DNA of 64,000 nt from JACPKO01 sp964406775 (GTDB lineage Bacteria; Patescibacteriota; Microgenomatia; Daviesbacterales; UBA10151): contig CAYOSW010000002.1 in the NCBI GenBank assembly GCA_964406775.1, positions 24,017 to 88,016 on the forward strand, written 5' to 3'. Under the pieces are notes generated by a model. The model searched no databases and had not been told where the DNA came from. It saw nothing but the letters and a program-made list of their open reading frames with translations. Shown piece after piece: positions 17,338 to 25,568 of the stretch. Every line of letters starts with the position of its first letter. Within the stretch, counting starts at the first letter, position 1. Made by a program: the position numbers and the translations under genes.

Positions 17338-18864
17338 TTAACCCGGATCCAGAACTGTTTTTCCTTCTTTGGTGCTCAAAGTAATATCTTTACCATCCCT
17401 TACCGTCTTTATATTTACCGGCCTTCCCCAGAGATAATAAAGATAATTGAGCACTCTTTTTGCATATGCATCATCCAAAGGCCGCCCATCGGTTGCCTGA
17501 TGAACCAGATTTAACTGCCCATCGCCTGTATAATTCACGCCTCCCTGTTCGACCTTAATAACCGGCTGACCGAAATTGGTCATAGATTCAACCAGCCCCT
17601 GCCTGATTACCTCAGGATCTCTTTCAACGATCACCCATCTGTCTCCCTCTTTTCTGTATTGGAAAAGATCAAGCTCCTCAACGAGATTAGGCGTCAAATG
17701 CGCTCTTAAAAACCCCTGATCTTCCATAGTTTCCCTGATAAAAAATATATCGTTTGATAGTCTGCCTGCAAGACTTGCAGGATTTATAACATCACCGAAA
17801 CGGTCCCTGTCCGGTTTGTTGCCCGGTTCGTAAGTTCCTTTATGCTTGGCGTCCAGATCTTCCCATATTTTGAATCCGACGTAATAAGGATTCAGGCTCC
17901 GTCTGCTCGGAGACAGCACACTGGTGTGCATCTGAGAGTACTCAACCCACTGACCGTCAGTCAGAAGTCCTTCATCACCTAGTTGTCTCATTATCCGGTT
18001 ATGCCAAAAGCTGGCCCACCCTTCATTCATTATCTTGGTTTGCATCTGGGGTAAAAAGTATTGCTGTTCCGCACGAAGAATATGCAGCGCATCCCGCTGC
18101 CAGGACGATAATATAGGTGAAAATTCCGCAACCGTCCAAAGTAAATCAGGATCGGGCTCGAAAGGCACCATAAGTTTGGGTTGAGGTTTCGGACCGTCAT
18201 CTTTTTTCTTTCCCAGATCCAGCACATCATCATATTCCGAGCCGGGATACTCTCTTTTCTTAAGCTCGGCAACCGCTCTTTTTCTGCATTCTTCCAGATA
18301 ATCTTCTTTTGAAGGCCTTCTGAAGCCACCTGGGTCCTGATCAATGTTTAATTGGATGGCCAGAGCGGCGTCGAGAACCTTCTCGACTTTCAGTTCACCG
18401 TGGTCAAATTCGTATTTTCTCAACCTTTCGGCATTTCTCTCCACCGTTTCACCCATCCTGCGGTTGGTGTGTCCAAAATGCCGGTTTTGCTGGAAAAAAT
18501 CAACGTGACCTAAAACGTGGGCTGCGACCATAATGTTGGCCGTATCAGTATTTGTCTCCAGTAAAAATGCCTGAGCAGGATCGGTATTTATTACCAATTC
18601 ATAAATTTTTGACAATCCGTAGTCGTATTGGGTTTTGATCTGCTCATACCCCCTCCCGTGCGTCCAATGCGAAAATCTCCCCGGCAACCCGTAAGCTCCG
18701 TATTCATACATAATATCTGCGGGGACTTTGGTAAAAATAGTAGGGCAATGCTTTAAACCATACCCGCGCGCCATCTCGTCAACCACCGGCATAGCCTGAT
18801 CAAGCGTCAGAGGCTGTCCCTTTGATGCTTGTGCTCTTAATTCGGAATCAATCTGTATACCCAT
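17338..18864 (-). CDS. spoVR: SpoVR family protein
   Basis: 508 aa, full family length. Matches SpoVR/YcgB from the N-terminal GYGLKHCPTIFTKVPADIMYEYGAYG through HWTHGRGYEQIKTQY, the VMVAAHVLGHVDF-type histidine region, and the conserved C-terminal half. In Bacillus SpoVR affects spore cortex; in non-spore-formers the protein goes with PrkA and DUF444 in stress or starvation responses. Cytoplasmic. Last gene of prkA-DUF444-spoVR; only 2 bases separate it from DUF444, whose end carries a GGAGG 9 bases before this ATG. Confidence 0.95.
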   Translation of the reverse strand: MGIQIDSELRAQASKGQPLTLDQAMPVVDEMARGYGLKHCPTIFTKVPADIMYEYGAYGLPGRFSHWTHGRGYEQIKTQYDYGLSKIYELVINTDPAQAFLLETNTDTANIMVAAHVLGHVDFFQQNRHFGHTNRRMGETVERNAERLRKYEFDHGELKVEKVLDAALAIQLNIDQDPGGFRRPSKEDYLEECRKRAVAELKKREYPGSEYDDVLDLGKKKDDGPKPQPKLMVPFEPDPDLLWTVAEFSPILSSWQRDALHILRAEQQYFLPQMQTKIMNEGWASFWHNRIMRQLGDEGLLTDGQWVEYSQMHTSVLSPSRRSLNPYYVGFKIWEDLDAKHKGTYEPGNKPDRDRFGDVINPASLAGRLSNDIFFIRETMEDQGFLRAHLTPNLVEELDLFQYRKEGDRWVIVERDPEVIRQGLVESMTNFGQPVIKVEQGGVNYTGDGQLNLVHQATDGRPLDDAYAKRVLNYLYYLWGRPVNIKTVRDGKDITLSTKEGKTVLDPG

Positions 18865-18866
18865 AT

Positions 18867-20063
18867 TTAAAGTCCTCCCAATGCAGCTGCTGTTGCCTGA
18901 TCAGCCGAAAAAAATTGTTTCAGTGCCGGAAAAACCCCGGTTTTATTGGTTATTCTGGCAACGGTAAGCCTGGGATTTTTTATTGCTTCCAATTCTCCGG
19001 TTAAAGTTCCGGCATTGGCCGAACCCCTACCGCCCTCGTTAATCCAGGCATAACCGAATGCATTCCAATCGGTCTCCAGGCCTGATTTTACCGTGTCCAC
19101 GCATCTTTTGTTATCCACATCCCCCCAATTGTCCCCGTCTGTGCAGTGGTAGGGATACGTGTTCCACTCTTTTGCCGGGTATCTGGCTCTGGTAATGTCC
19201 AAGGCCAGTTCATAGGCGGATGAAACTTTAGTTCCACCGCTCTCACCCTGGTAAAAGAAGGCGTTCTCATCAACTTCTTTGGCCTCACTATGATGGGTAA
19301 TAAAAACCACTTCCACTTGTTCGTATTGTGTCCTTAAAAACCTGAACATCCAGGAATACAGCGTTCTGGAAATATACTTTTCAAATTCTCCCATCGAACC
19401 CGATACGTCACGCATTGCAATAATTACGGCATTGGACGTTTCTCTGGTGTGCTGTGTCCAGGACTTGTAGCGCAGATCATCATCCTGCCAATCGCCTACG
19501 TGAGGGTTGCCGGCTCTGGCATTCCTGAGAAGATTTTCTCTGACAGATCTTCTTTTATCCATCAATGTGCCTTTTTTGCGGTAGGTATCAAAACGGGTTT
19601 CCTCAGAGGGGATGACTGCTTTGCCTCTGTTGGCGAGCCAGGGCAAACCCATATCCTCAAAAGCCATCGCGGCCAGCTCATCGACCGTGATTTCCGCTTC
19701 GTAATAGTCGATTCCCGGTATATCACCGGCCTGCTTGCCTTTCCCCGGACCCTGACCCGAAGATTCCTGACCGATAACATCGCCTATTTTCCCCGGACCC
19801 TGACCGTAACCGGGTCTGCCATCATTCGGGTCGTGCCTGAATCTGGGGTGATCCAACCCCCTGATTGGAACCTTAACTATTTTTTTCCCGTCTGAAGTTA
19901 TTATTGATTCCTGACCGACCAGATCCCCCAGCTGATCTTTAATCGCGTCTTTAACTTTTTCCCGATGACGTCTTTGGTCGCGGGGCGCCTGTCCGCCCAA
20001 GTCGAAATTATGCGGTGAAGCAATCATATAAGCTCTTCTGTCTGGTGCGTGGTCGGGAAGCAT
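18867..20063 (-). CDS. DUF444 (YeaH/YhbH) von Willebrand A-like protein
   Basis: 398 aa. The N-terminal half is basic and Gly-rich (HNFDLGGQ, DQRRHREK). The C-terminal half is a vWA-like domain with MIDAS motif DVSGSMGEF, a Thr in GGTKVSSA, and TDGDNWGD. YeaH/YhbH proteins are encoded next to PrkA kinase and are thought to act in the same stress-signalling pathway, perhaps as partner or substrate. Five bases downstream of prkA and 2 bases upstream of spoVR, so one operon. Confidence 0.95.
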   Translation of the reverse strand: MLPDHAPDRRAYMIASPHNFDLGGQAPRDQRRHREKVKDAIKDQLGDLVGQESIITSDGKKIVKVPIRGLDHPRFRHDPNDGRPGYGQGPGKIGDVIGQESSGQGPGKGKQAGDIPGIDYYEAEITVDELAAMAFEDMGLPWLANRGKAVIPSEETRFDTYRKKGTLMDKRRSVRENLLRNARAGNPHVGDWQDDDLRYKSWTQHTRETSNAVIIAMRDVSGSMGEFEKYISRTLYSWMFRFLRTQYEQVEVVFITHHSEAKEVDENAFFYQGESGGTKVSSAYELALDITRARYPAKEWNTYPYHCTDGDNWGDVDNKRCVDTVKSGLETDWNAFGYAWINEGGRGSANAGTLTGELEAIKNPRLTVARITNKTGVFPALKQFFSADQATAAALGGL

Positions 20064-20068
20064 AGTAT

Positions 20069-22087
20069 TTAACGGCTAAGCAGTGTTCCTACATATTTCA
20101 AAAGTTCAGGGGCGCAGCATTTGCAGTATCCGTGATCTGAGACCAATCTGTCAGTAACCTCACCCATTCTTTTCTGCTGTTCGGCATCCGGGGTTTTTGT
20201 CGAGGTTGTTACTTTAACCAAATCCTTCATATCGGCAAATAATTTCTTTTCAATAGCCTCGCGCAATCTTTCGTGGGAAGTATAGTCAAAACTTAAACCG
20301 CGTCTGGCAAGAGACGCCACTCTGATCAATATCTCTTCCCTGAATCCGGTTTTTGCAGCCTCACTTACCGCAATCTGCTCCTCAATCGAGCGCATCAGCG
20401 TCTCGTCCGGATCGATCTCCTCATCGGTAATCGGGTCGCGCAGTTTTGTTTTATTCTTAAAAGCCTCGGCATTGTCCAGATAATTGTTCATTAAGGTTAC
20501 CGCCGAATCTTCATAGGCGTGGACAAAAGCTTTCTGGACCTCTATTTTGGCTGTATCGTCAAATTCGGCCCTGGCAGCCGCCAAAAGCTCCAGCATAGCG
20601 GCCTTTCTGTCTTTATCCATACCGGGAGCCTGGTCCAGATTATCCCTTAAAGCCCTCAGAGCATCTATCGGATTAATACAAGCTGCAGCTCCGTCCTTAA
20701 CCAGGGCGTGGGACAGGGCATTAGTTACATATCTCGGGGAAACTCCCTGCATTCCCTCCCTAGTATCCTCAGCCTCTTTCCTTAATTCTTTTGCATCCTT
20801 ATCTGTCGCTTCCGCTACATCCCTGCCGTCGTAAAGCTTCGCTTTTTTAACCAGTGTCATCCCGGCTTTTTTGGACGGTTCAAGTCTTGAGGTTACGGCA
20901 AACAGACTCGCAAGTTCAAGTGTTTGGGGGGCTACGTGAATTTCGCCGGGCTGGGGGGATCTGCCGATTGCCATATTTCCTGTCTGGTCCAGCATTTTCT
21001 GATAAATCTTTGCCTCTTCGGAAATTTTCAGGTTGTAGGGCACTTTAACCACAATTATCCTGTCGTGGAGCGCCTCGGATTTTTTATTGGCTATAAATGC
21101 CGCATATTCGTGCTCATTGGTGTGAGAAATAACCACTTCATCGGCATAAATCATCGCAAACCTGCCGGTTTTAATGTTCTGTTCCTGGGAAAGAGTCAGC
21201 AGGTTATACAAAAACTTCTCGTCACATTTGAGCATTTCCACAAATTCCATCAAGCCTCTGTTGGCTACGTTCAGCTCGCCGTCAAAACGGTAAGCCCGCG
21301 CATCCGATTCCGCACCGTATTTACCGATTGTGGCCAAATCAACGGAACCCGTAAGCTCTGAGATATCCTGACTCTTCGGATCGGAGGGTGCGAAAGTACC
21401 GATGCTCCTCCGCTCTTTCTCGCTCATCGTGTACCGTACAACCGGAACATCGTCTATTTTTCCGCTCCTGTCTTCAACCATCACCCGGCATTTAGGGCAT
21501 AAATCACCCTCTATATGGATGCCCTGCTCTTTACCGACCTCTTTTCTCAATACTTCCGGTAAAAGATGTAAAGGTTCTTCCCACATCGGACAGTCCTTAA
21601 TTGCATAAACTTCACCGGCGTCGGTATGGCTGTATGCTTCAAGACCGCGCTTGAGCATTGTAACTATTGTTGATTTACCTCCGCCGACAGGCCCCATTAA
21701 AAGCAGGATCCTTTTCCGCACTTCCAGTCTGCGGGCTGCAGAAGCAAAATAATCAACGACCTGCTCGAGCGGACGGTCTATCCCGTATAACTCGTCGGCA
21801 AAAAATCCGTGTTTTTTAGGTTCATCCTTTCCCTGATCGGTAACGCCGCCGGCCATAATCATATCGTAGACTCTGGCGTGGGAAAGCCGGGCAATGCCGG
21901 GATTTTGTGAAACTTTACCGTAATAATCAAGGAATGAACCTTCCCAGGAGATGCGGGATTGGTCTGCGCGGTGCTGTGCCAGTCTGTCCGCTAAATTAAA
22001 AGCTGCGGGTTTACCCTCTACTCGAAGCGCTGGAGATGATCCGTCTCTTTCTCTGCCTATTCCGCCTGGTTGAGGAACTGCATTCAT
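20069..22087 (-). CDS. prkA: PrkA family serine protein kinase / AAA ATPase
   Basis: 672 aa from ATG 22087; a TTG at 22114 lies only 4 bases after the -10 box and is unlikely. AAA domain with Walker A GPVGGGKST (about 132-140), a C-x2-C pair in DLCPKCRVM, EVVISHTNEHEY, and the PrkA C-terminal kinase-like region (about 430-672). YeaG/PrkA proteins phosphorylate Ser/Thr and respond to starvation or stress. First gene of the triad, 77 bases upstream of the divergence-free gap to groEL. The C-terminal DHGYCKCCAPELL has a CxxC...CC cluster that could bind metal. Confidence 0.95.
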   Translation of the reverse strand: MNAVPQPGGIGRERDGSSPALRVEGKPAAFNLADRLAQHRADQSRISWEGSFLDYYGKVSQNPGIARLSHARVYDMIMAGGVTDQGKDEPKKHGFFADELYGIDRPLEQVVDYFASAARRLEVRKRILLLMGPVGGGKSTIVTMLKRGLEAYSHTDAGEVYAIKDCPMWEEPLHLLPEVLRKEVGKEQGIHIEGDLCPKCRVMVEDRSGKIDDVPVVRYTMSEKERRSIGTFAPSDPKSQDISELTGSVDLATIGKYGAESDARAYRFDGELNVANRGLMEFVEMLKCDEKFLYNLLTLSQEQNIKTGRFAMIYADEVVISHTNEHEYAAFIANKKSEALHDRIIVVKVPYNLKISEEAKIYQKMLDQTGNMAIGRSPQPGEIHVAPQTLELASLFAVTSRLEPSKKAGMTLVKKAKLYDGRDVAEATDKDAKELRKEAEDTREGMQGVSPRYVTNALSHALVKDGAAACINPIDALRALRDNLDQAPGMDKDRKAAMLELLAAARAEFDDTAKIEVQKAFVHAYEDSAVTLMNNYLDNAEAFKNKTKLRDPITDEEIDPDETLMRSIEEQIAVSEAAKTGFREEILIRVASLARRGLSFDYTSHERLREAIEKKLFADMKDLVKVTTSTKTPDAEQQKRMGEVTDRLVSDHGYCKCCAPELLKYVGTLLSR

Positions 22088-22118
22088 CGGTAAAATCTCG
22101 GACCTTCTTTTCAATGTT

Positions 22119-22146
22119 AGTTTACCTGACGCTGGACTTTTGTCAA
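22119..22146 (-). promoter_or_regulatory. Promoter of the prkA operon
   Basis: Minus strand perfect TTGACA, 16-base spacer, TAAACT. It gives a leader of about 25 bases to the ATG at 22087, containing AAGAAGG about 15 bases from the start. It lies in the gap after groEL. Confidence 0.65.
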
Positions 22147-22164
22147 TAGCGAATAGAAGAGGCT

Positions 22165-23793
22165 TTAGTAGTCACCCATCCCCGGCATTCCGCCTCCGGG
22201 GATCGCGGGAGTTTTTTCCGCTTCGGGCTTATCGGTGATTAAAACGTTGGTTGTCATAACCATAATTGCAACCGAAGCCGCATTCTGCAGAGCGGTTCTG
22301 GTAACTTTTACGGGATCGATCACACCTGCTTTAACCAAATCTTTTAGCTCTCCGTCCAAAACATCAATTCCCATATTGCCTGTTGAAGCCAAAACTTTTG
22401 TTAAAGCAACGCCCTCGTCGATACCGGAATTCTGGATAAGCTTTCTGAAAGGTTTTTCCAAAGCTTTTTTAACAAGCATTATTCCTAATTTTTCTTCATC
22501 GTTGTCAGCCTTTAAGGCATCGAGAACTTTCGCGGCTCTGAGAAGCGCCACTTCTCCTCCCGGAACAATACCTTCTTCAATCGCAGCTTTAGTTGCAGCA
22601 ACCGCATCTATAACCCGCTCTTTCTTTTCCTTCATCTCAACTTCGGTTGCAGCTCCGACATTAATAACGGCTACTCCGCCTGCCATTTTAGCGAGTCTCT
22701 CCTGAAGTTTTTCTTTATCGAAATCGGAATCTGTTGCAGCCAGCTCTTTTCTGATCTGGGCAATCCTTGCATCAATTGCTTTTTTGCTTCCCTTGCCGTC
22801 AACAATAAGCGTGCTGTCTTTGCCCGAGGAAACTCTTCCGGCTCTACCTAAATCTTCAACTTCGGTTGATTCCAGTTTTCTGCCGGTTTCTTCGGAAATA
22901 ACGGTACCTCCGGTTAAAATTGCGATATCCTCAAGCATTTGTTTTCTTCTGTCGCCGAATCCGGGAGCGGAAACTGCCAGAACATTAAAGGCGCCGCGGA
23001 GTTTATTTAGAACCAGAGTTGTTAAAGCCTCGCCTTCGACTTCTTCGGCAATAATTACTAAAGTTTTCGAAACAGCGACAAATTTTTCGAGGAATGGCAT
23101 TAAATCCGCCATTGCCGAAATCTTTTTATCAGTTATTAAAATATAAGGATCCTCGAGCGAAGACTCCATCTTGTCGGAATCGGTTACAAAATACGGACTC
23201 TGGTATCCTTTATCAAACTCCATACCCTCTTTATAATCGACACTCATCTCCATTGTTTTGCCCTCTTCGACCGTGACGACACCGTCTTTTCCGACTTTAT
23301 TGAGGGCTTCCGAGATTGTTTTTCCGATTACTTTGTTCTGGGCGGAAATTGTAGCTACCTGAGTGGTCTCCTCGAAATTGGTTATTTTTTTGCTCATTGT
23401 CCGCAGCTGAGCCACAAGTGCCTCAACCGCCTTCTCGATTCCTTTACGCAAAACCATAGAATTGGCGCCGGCCTGAATATTTTTTAAGCCTTCGGAAACA
23501 ATAGCTTGAGCCAAAACGGTCGCGGTTGTAGTTCCGTCTCCGGCAACATCGTTGGTTTTAGAAGCCGCCTCCTTTAGAAGTTGAGCACCCATATTCTCAA
23601 ACGGATCTTCGAGTTCAATTTCCTTAGCAACGGTCACACCATCGTGAACCACGTTGGGAGCTCCCCATTTTTTATCAATAGCTACATTCTGTCCTTTAGG
23701 ACCCAAAGTAGCCGCAACAGCATCAGTCAACAGATTGATGCCTTTTAATAATTTTTCTCTTGCTTCAGTATCAAATTTTAATATTTTTGCCAT
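22165..23793 (-). CDS. groEL: Chaperonin GroEL (Hsp60)
   Basis: 542 aa, normal family length. Begins MAKILKFDTEAREKLLKGIN, with conserved ATP-binding segments ATLGPKGQNV and AGDGTTTATV, and ends in the flexible Gly/Met tail GGGMPGMGDY. Forms the double-ring ATP-driven folding chamber with GroES in the cytoplasm. It is the fourth gene of the groES operon, with two unknown genes in between, and starts 6 bases after the preceding stop. No Shine-Dalgarno sequence is seen, so translation may depend on coupling. Confidence 0.98.
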   Translation of the reverse strand: MAKILKFDTEAREKLLKGINLLTDAVAATLGPKGQNVAIDKKWGAPNVVHDGVTVAKEIELEDPFENMGAQLLKEAASKTNDVAGDGTTTATVLAQAIVSEGLKNIQAGANSMVLRKGIEKAVEALVAQLRTMSKKITNFEETTQVATISAQNKVIGKTISEALNKVGKDGVVTVEEGKTMEMSVDYKEGMEFDKGYQSPYFVTDSDKMESSLEDPYILITDKKISAMADLMPFLEKFVAVSKTLVIIAEEVEGEALTTLVLNKLRGAFNVLAVSAPGFGDRRKQMLEDIAILTGGTVISEETGRKLESTEVEDLGRAGRVSSGKDSTLIVDGKGSKKAIDARIAQIRKELAATDSDFDKEKLQERLAKMAGGVAVINVGAATEVEMKEKKERVIDAVAATKAAIEEGIVPGGEVALLRAAKVLDALKADNDEEKLGIMLVKKALEKPFRKLIQNSGIDEGVALTKVLASTGNMGIDVLDGELKDLVKAGVIDPVKVTRTALQNAASVAIMVMTTNVLITDKPEAEKTPAIPGGGMPGMGDY

Positions 23794-23799
23794 ATTTAT

Positions 23800-23991
23800 T
23801 TACTTTCCGTTAGGCGAATAGCGCCTTACTCTAACTTCGCCTGGAACAAACCGCAAAACCCTCGGTTTAAATCCAGCCCGCTCTTTCTCCTTTAGTTCTT
23901 TTAGCAGAGCTACTTCTCTCGGTGTCCGGGCTGCACCCGTAATCTCGGCACCTATTACCCTACCATTACCGGCCGAACCGTCTCTTTCCAT
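23800..23991 (-). CDS. Small unknown protein between groES and groEL
   Basis: 63 aa, ATG 2 bases after the previous stop. Charged and basic (TPREVALLKELKEKERAGFK, then RVLRFVPGEVRVRRYSPNGK); no membrane helix or cysteine. No family recognised. Tight spacing on both sides shows it belongs to the chaperonin operon and would be induced with it. Confidence 0.65.
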   Translation of the reverse strand: MERDGSAGNGRVIGAEITGAARTPREVALLKELKEKERAGFKPRVLRFVPGEVRVRRYSPNGK

Positions 23992-23993
23992 AT

Positions 23994-24401
23994 CTACTTA
24001 ACCGTCCCACCACCAGCACCTGCCGAAACAACTCTTCTGGTCGCTCTTATCGTCCGCACCAAATTTAAAGCCGGAACTCCCAGTGAGCGATCCATTGCCA
24101 GGGCTACACCGACTTCAGGGTGTTGTCTCTCCAAATCTTCAAGTGCCTGCATACCTAAAGCAACCTGCTCTGCTCTATTGTCATAACCGGCTGAGAGAAT
24201 AGAGGCGACATAATATCTTGCCTGAAGACCGAAGTCCGGATCAGCCTCACCAGCAGCAGCCGCGGCCTGGTTAGCCTCCCATTCCATTGCCAAATCGCCG
24301 GCACGGGTTCTTAATATTGCACCGCGCGCTCCGTCAGGAACCCCTAAAATCAGGTCTCCTTGAGGCAATCTTCTTTGTTTTACTCTTGCTGTTTCTACCA
24401 T
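23994..24401 (-). CDS. Unknown helical protein between groES and groEL
   Basis: 135 aa from ATG 24401, five bases after the groES stop; an in-frame TTG at 24413 overlaps groES and is less likely. N-terminal basic beta segment (RVKQRRLPQGDLILGVPDG), then an Ala-rich helical region (AMEWEANQAAAAAGEADPDF, AEQVALGMQALEDLERQHP) that could be TPR-like, and a Gly/Ala tail. No family recognised. Its place in the CIRCE-controlled operon suggests a heat-shock or chaperonin-linked role (inference). Confidence 0.7.
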   Translation of the reverse strand: MVETARVKQRRLPQGDLILGVPDGARGAILRTRAGDLAMEWEANQAAAAAGEADPDFGLQARYYVASILSAGYDNRAEQVALGMQALEDLERQHPEVGVALAMDRSLGVPALNLVRTIRATRRVVSAGAGGGTVK

Positions 24402-24405
24402 AAAT

Positions 24406-24723
24406 TTATTCAATAACCGCCATTAAATCGTCAAATTTAACCAATTTATATTCTATTCCGCTCAGTTTTATTTCGTCTCCACCCCATTTTTTATAAATGA
24501 CTTTGTCTCCGATATTCACGGGAGCCCCGATAACCTTGCCTGATTCCAAAACAACAACATCACCAACTGCAACAACTGTGCCTTGCGCGGGTTTTTCCTG
24601 AGCCGAATCGGGAAGATAGAGACCCGAAGCAGTTTTGGTTTCAGCAGCTGACGGCTCAACCAATACGTATCCTGATAAGGGTTTTACGTTTACTTTTTTA
24701 ATTTCACTATTTGTTTTTTTCAT
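24406..24723 (-). CDS. groES: Co-chaperonin GroES (Hsp10)
   Basis: 105 aa from ATG 24723. Has the Cpn10 core: VNVKPLSGYVLVEP, the mobile loop (ETKTASGLYLPDSAQEKP), GTVVAVG, VNIGDKVIYKKWGG, and ends DDLMAVIE. A longer reading from TTG 24783 is wrong because that TTG is part of the -35 box. Heptameric lid of the GroEL chamber. First gene of the operon groES-135aa-63aa-groEL. Confidence 0.97.
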   Translation of the reverse strand: MKKTNSEIKKVNVKPLSGYVLVEPSAAETKTASGLYLPDSAQEKPAQGTVVAVGDVVVLESGKVIGAPVNIGDKVIYKKWGGDEIKLSGIEYKLVKFDDLMAVIE

Positions 24724-24753
24724 ATTCGAGGCTGTGAGGCAGAATCGAGTGAA

Positions 24754-24783
24754 TTTATACACCAAATTAGCAGTAGCTGTCAA
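24754..24783 (-). promoter_or_regulatory. Promoter of the groES operon
   Basis: Minus strand perfect TTGACA, 18-base spacer, TATAAA. Start of transcription near 24747 gives a leader of about 24 bases. The -35 hexamer lies in the centre of the CIRCE-like repeat. Confidence 0.8.
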
Positions 24784-24793
24784 GAGGTGCTAA
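24767..24793 (-). promoter_or_regulatory. CIRCE-like HrcA operator
   Basis: Minus strand TTAGCACCT - 9 bases - TACTGCTAA. Compared with CIRCE (TTAGCACTC-N9-GAGTGCTAA), the spacing is exact and 14 of 18 arm positions match, including the complete outer TTAGCA/TGCTAA. It covers the groES -35 box, as expected for an HrcA repressor site. HrcA itself is not in the window. Confidence 0.8.
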
Positions 24794-24810
24794 TTTAAAA
24801 AACAAATGCC

Positions 24811-24897
24811 AAATAAACCAACATACAAATAACCCAATCCCCAATCTTGCGTTTTAATTGGGTATTTGTATATTTGACATTGGGTTATTGGTTTATT
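24811..24897 (+). repeat. Three-arm inverted repeat between groES and phosphatase genes
   Basis: Left arm 24812-24838 can pair with 24856-24870 (ATTGGGTATTTGTA) or, skipping 8 bases, with 24879-24897 (TTGGGTTATTGGTTTAT). The arms compete, giving alternative stems just upstream of the phosphatase -10 box. No T-run follows, so it is not an ordinary terminator. Confidence 0.5.
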
Positions 24898-24904
24898 CAT
24901 ACAG

Positions 24905-24910
24905 TATAAT
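24905..24910 (+). promoter_or_regulatory. -10 box, leaderless type, for the phosphatase gene
   Basis: Perfect TATAAT 7 bases before the ATG at 24918. A TTGACA occurs 25 bases upstream, too far for a standard spacer. The box decides the start codon: longer in-frame extensions would begin upstream of it. Confidence 0.7.
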
Positions 24911-24917
24911 ACCCTCT

Positions 24918-25568
24918 ATGATTATCTATTTTGTCCGGCACGGCGAAGGTCATCATAACGCCAATAATCTCTATTCCTTACCTGAATTTGAACTCACAGA
25001 CAAAGGAAAACTGGAGGCAGGTGCTGCCGGAGAAAGACTAAAAGCATTACCCATTAATCTTTTAATCGTCAGCTCCTATAAAAGAACTCGACAAACGGCC
25101 GAAATTATTAATTCTCAAATTGGCAACAAAAAAGTAATTTTTTCGGATCTGGCTGTTGAGGTAAAACGCCCGTCGGAAATTGCCGGCAGAAGAATTGATC
25201 TTCCTGAAAGTCAGGAAATCCGCAAACAAATGGATGAGAATGCTCACAACCCCAATTGGCATTATTCCGATGAAGAAAATTTTTCAGATCTTAAAAAAAG
25301 AGGGGCCGAGTTTTTGGAGTCTCTTGAGTCGCTCACCGAAGAACATATTGCCGTAGTTTCCCACTCGGTATTTATTAAAATGGTAGTTTTATTAATTATT
25401 GTGGGTGAGGATTTAACTCCCGATATTTTTAACAGATCTTATAAGGGAATGAAGTTTGCCACCTCGGGTTTGACGGTTTGCAGTTTTAAAAGCGGCGAGT
25501 GGAGTTTGGATACCTGGAATGACCAAGCCCACTTGGCCGACAACGAAAACAGCAAAAAAGGCGAGTAG
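24918..25568 (+). CDS. Histidine phosphatase family protein
   Basis: 216 aa. Phosphoglycerate-mutase-like fold with the catalytic RHGEGHHN motif at residues 7-14, SSYKRTRQTAEII, and the second catalytic histidine in AVVSHSVFIKM. The family includes sugar, nucleotide and protein phosphatases; the substrate is not clear here. Start chosen from the TATAAT 7 bases upstream. The stop codon directly abuts that of the convergent nucleotidyltransferase gene. Confidence 0.92.
   Translation: MIIYFVRHGEGHHNANNLYSLPEFELTDKGKLEAGAAGERLKALPINLLIVSSYKRTRQTAEIINSQIGNKKVIFSDLAVEVKRPSEIAGRRIDLPESQEIRKQMDENAHNPNWHYSDEENFSDLKKRGAEFLESLESLTEEHIAVVSHSVFIKMVVLLIIVGEDLTPDIFNRSYKGMKFATSGLTVCSFKSGEWSLDTWNDQAHLADNENSKKGE

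Noticed and set aside
19449..19895. 148-aa open frame on the plus strand
   Set aside because: Antisense to the well-supported DUF444 gene; composition matches a shadow frame.
22235..22705. 156-aa open frame opposite groEL
   Set aside because: Shadow of the conserved groEL coding frame, a common artefact.
24724..24783. N-terminal extension of GroES from TTG 24783
   Set aside because: It would begin in the -35 box and include the promoter and operator; GroES homology starts at ATG 24723.
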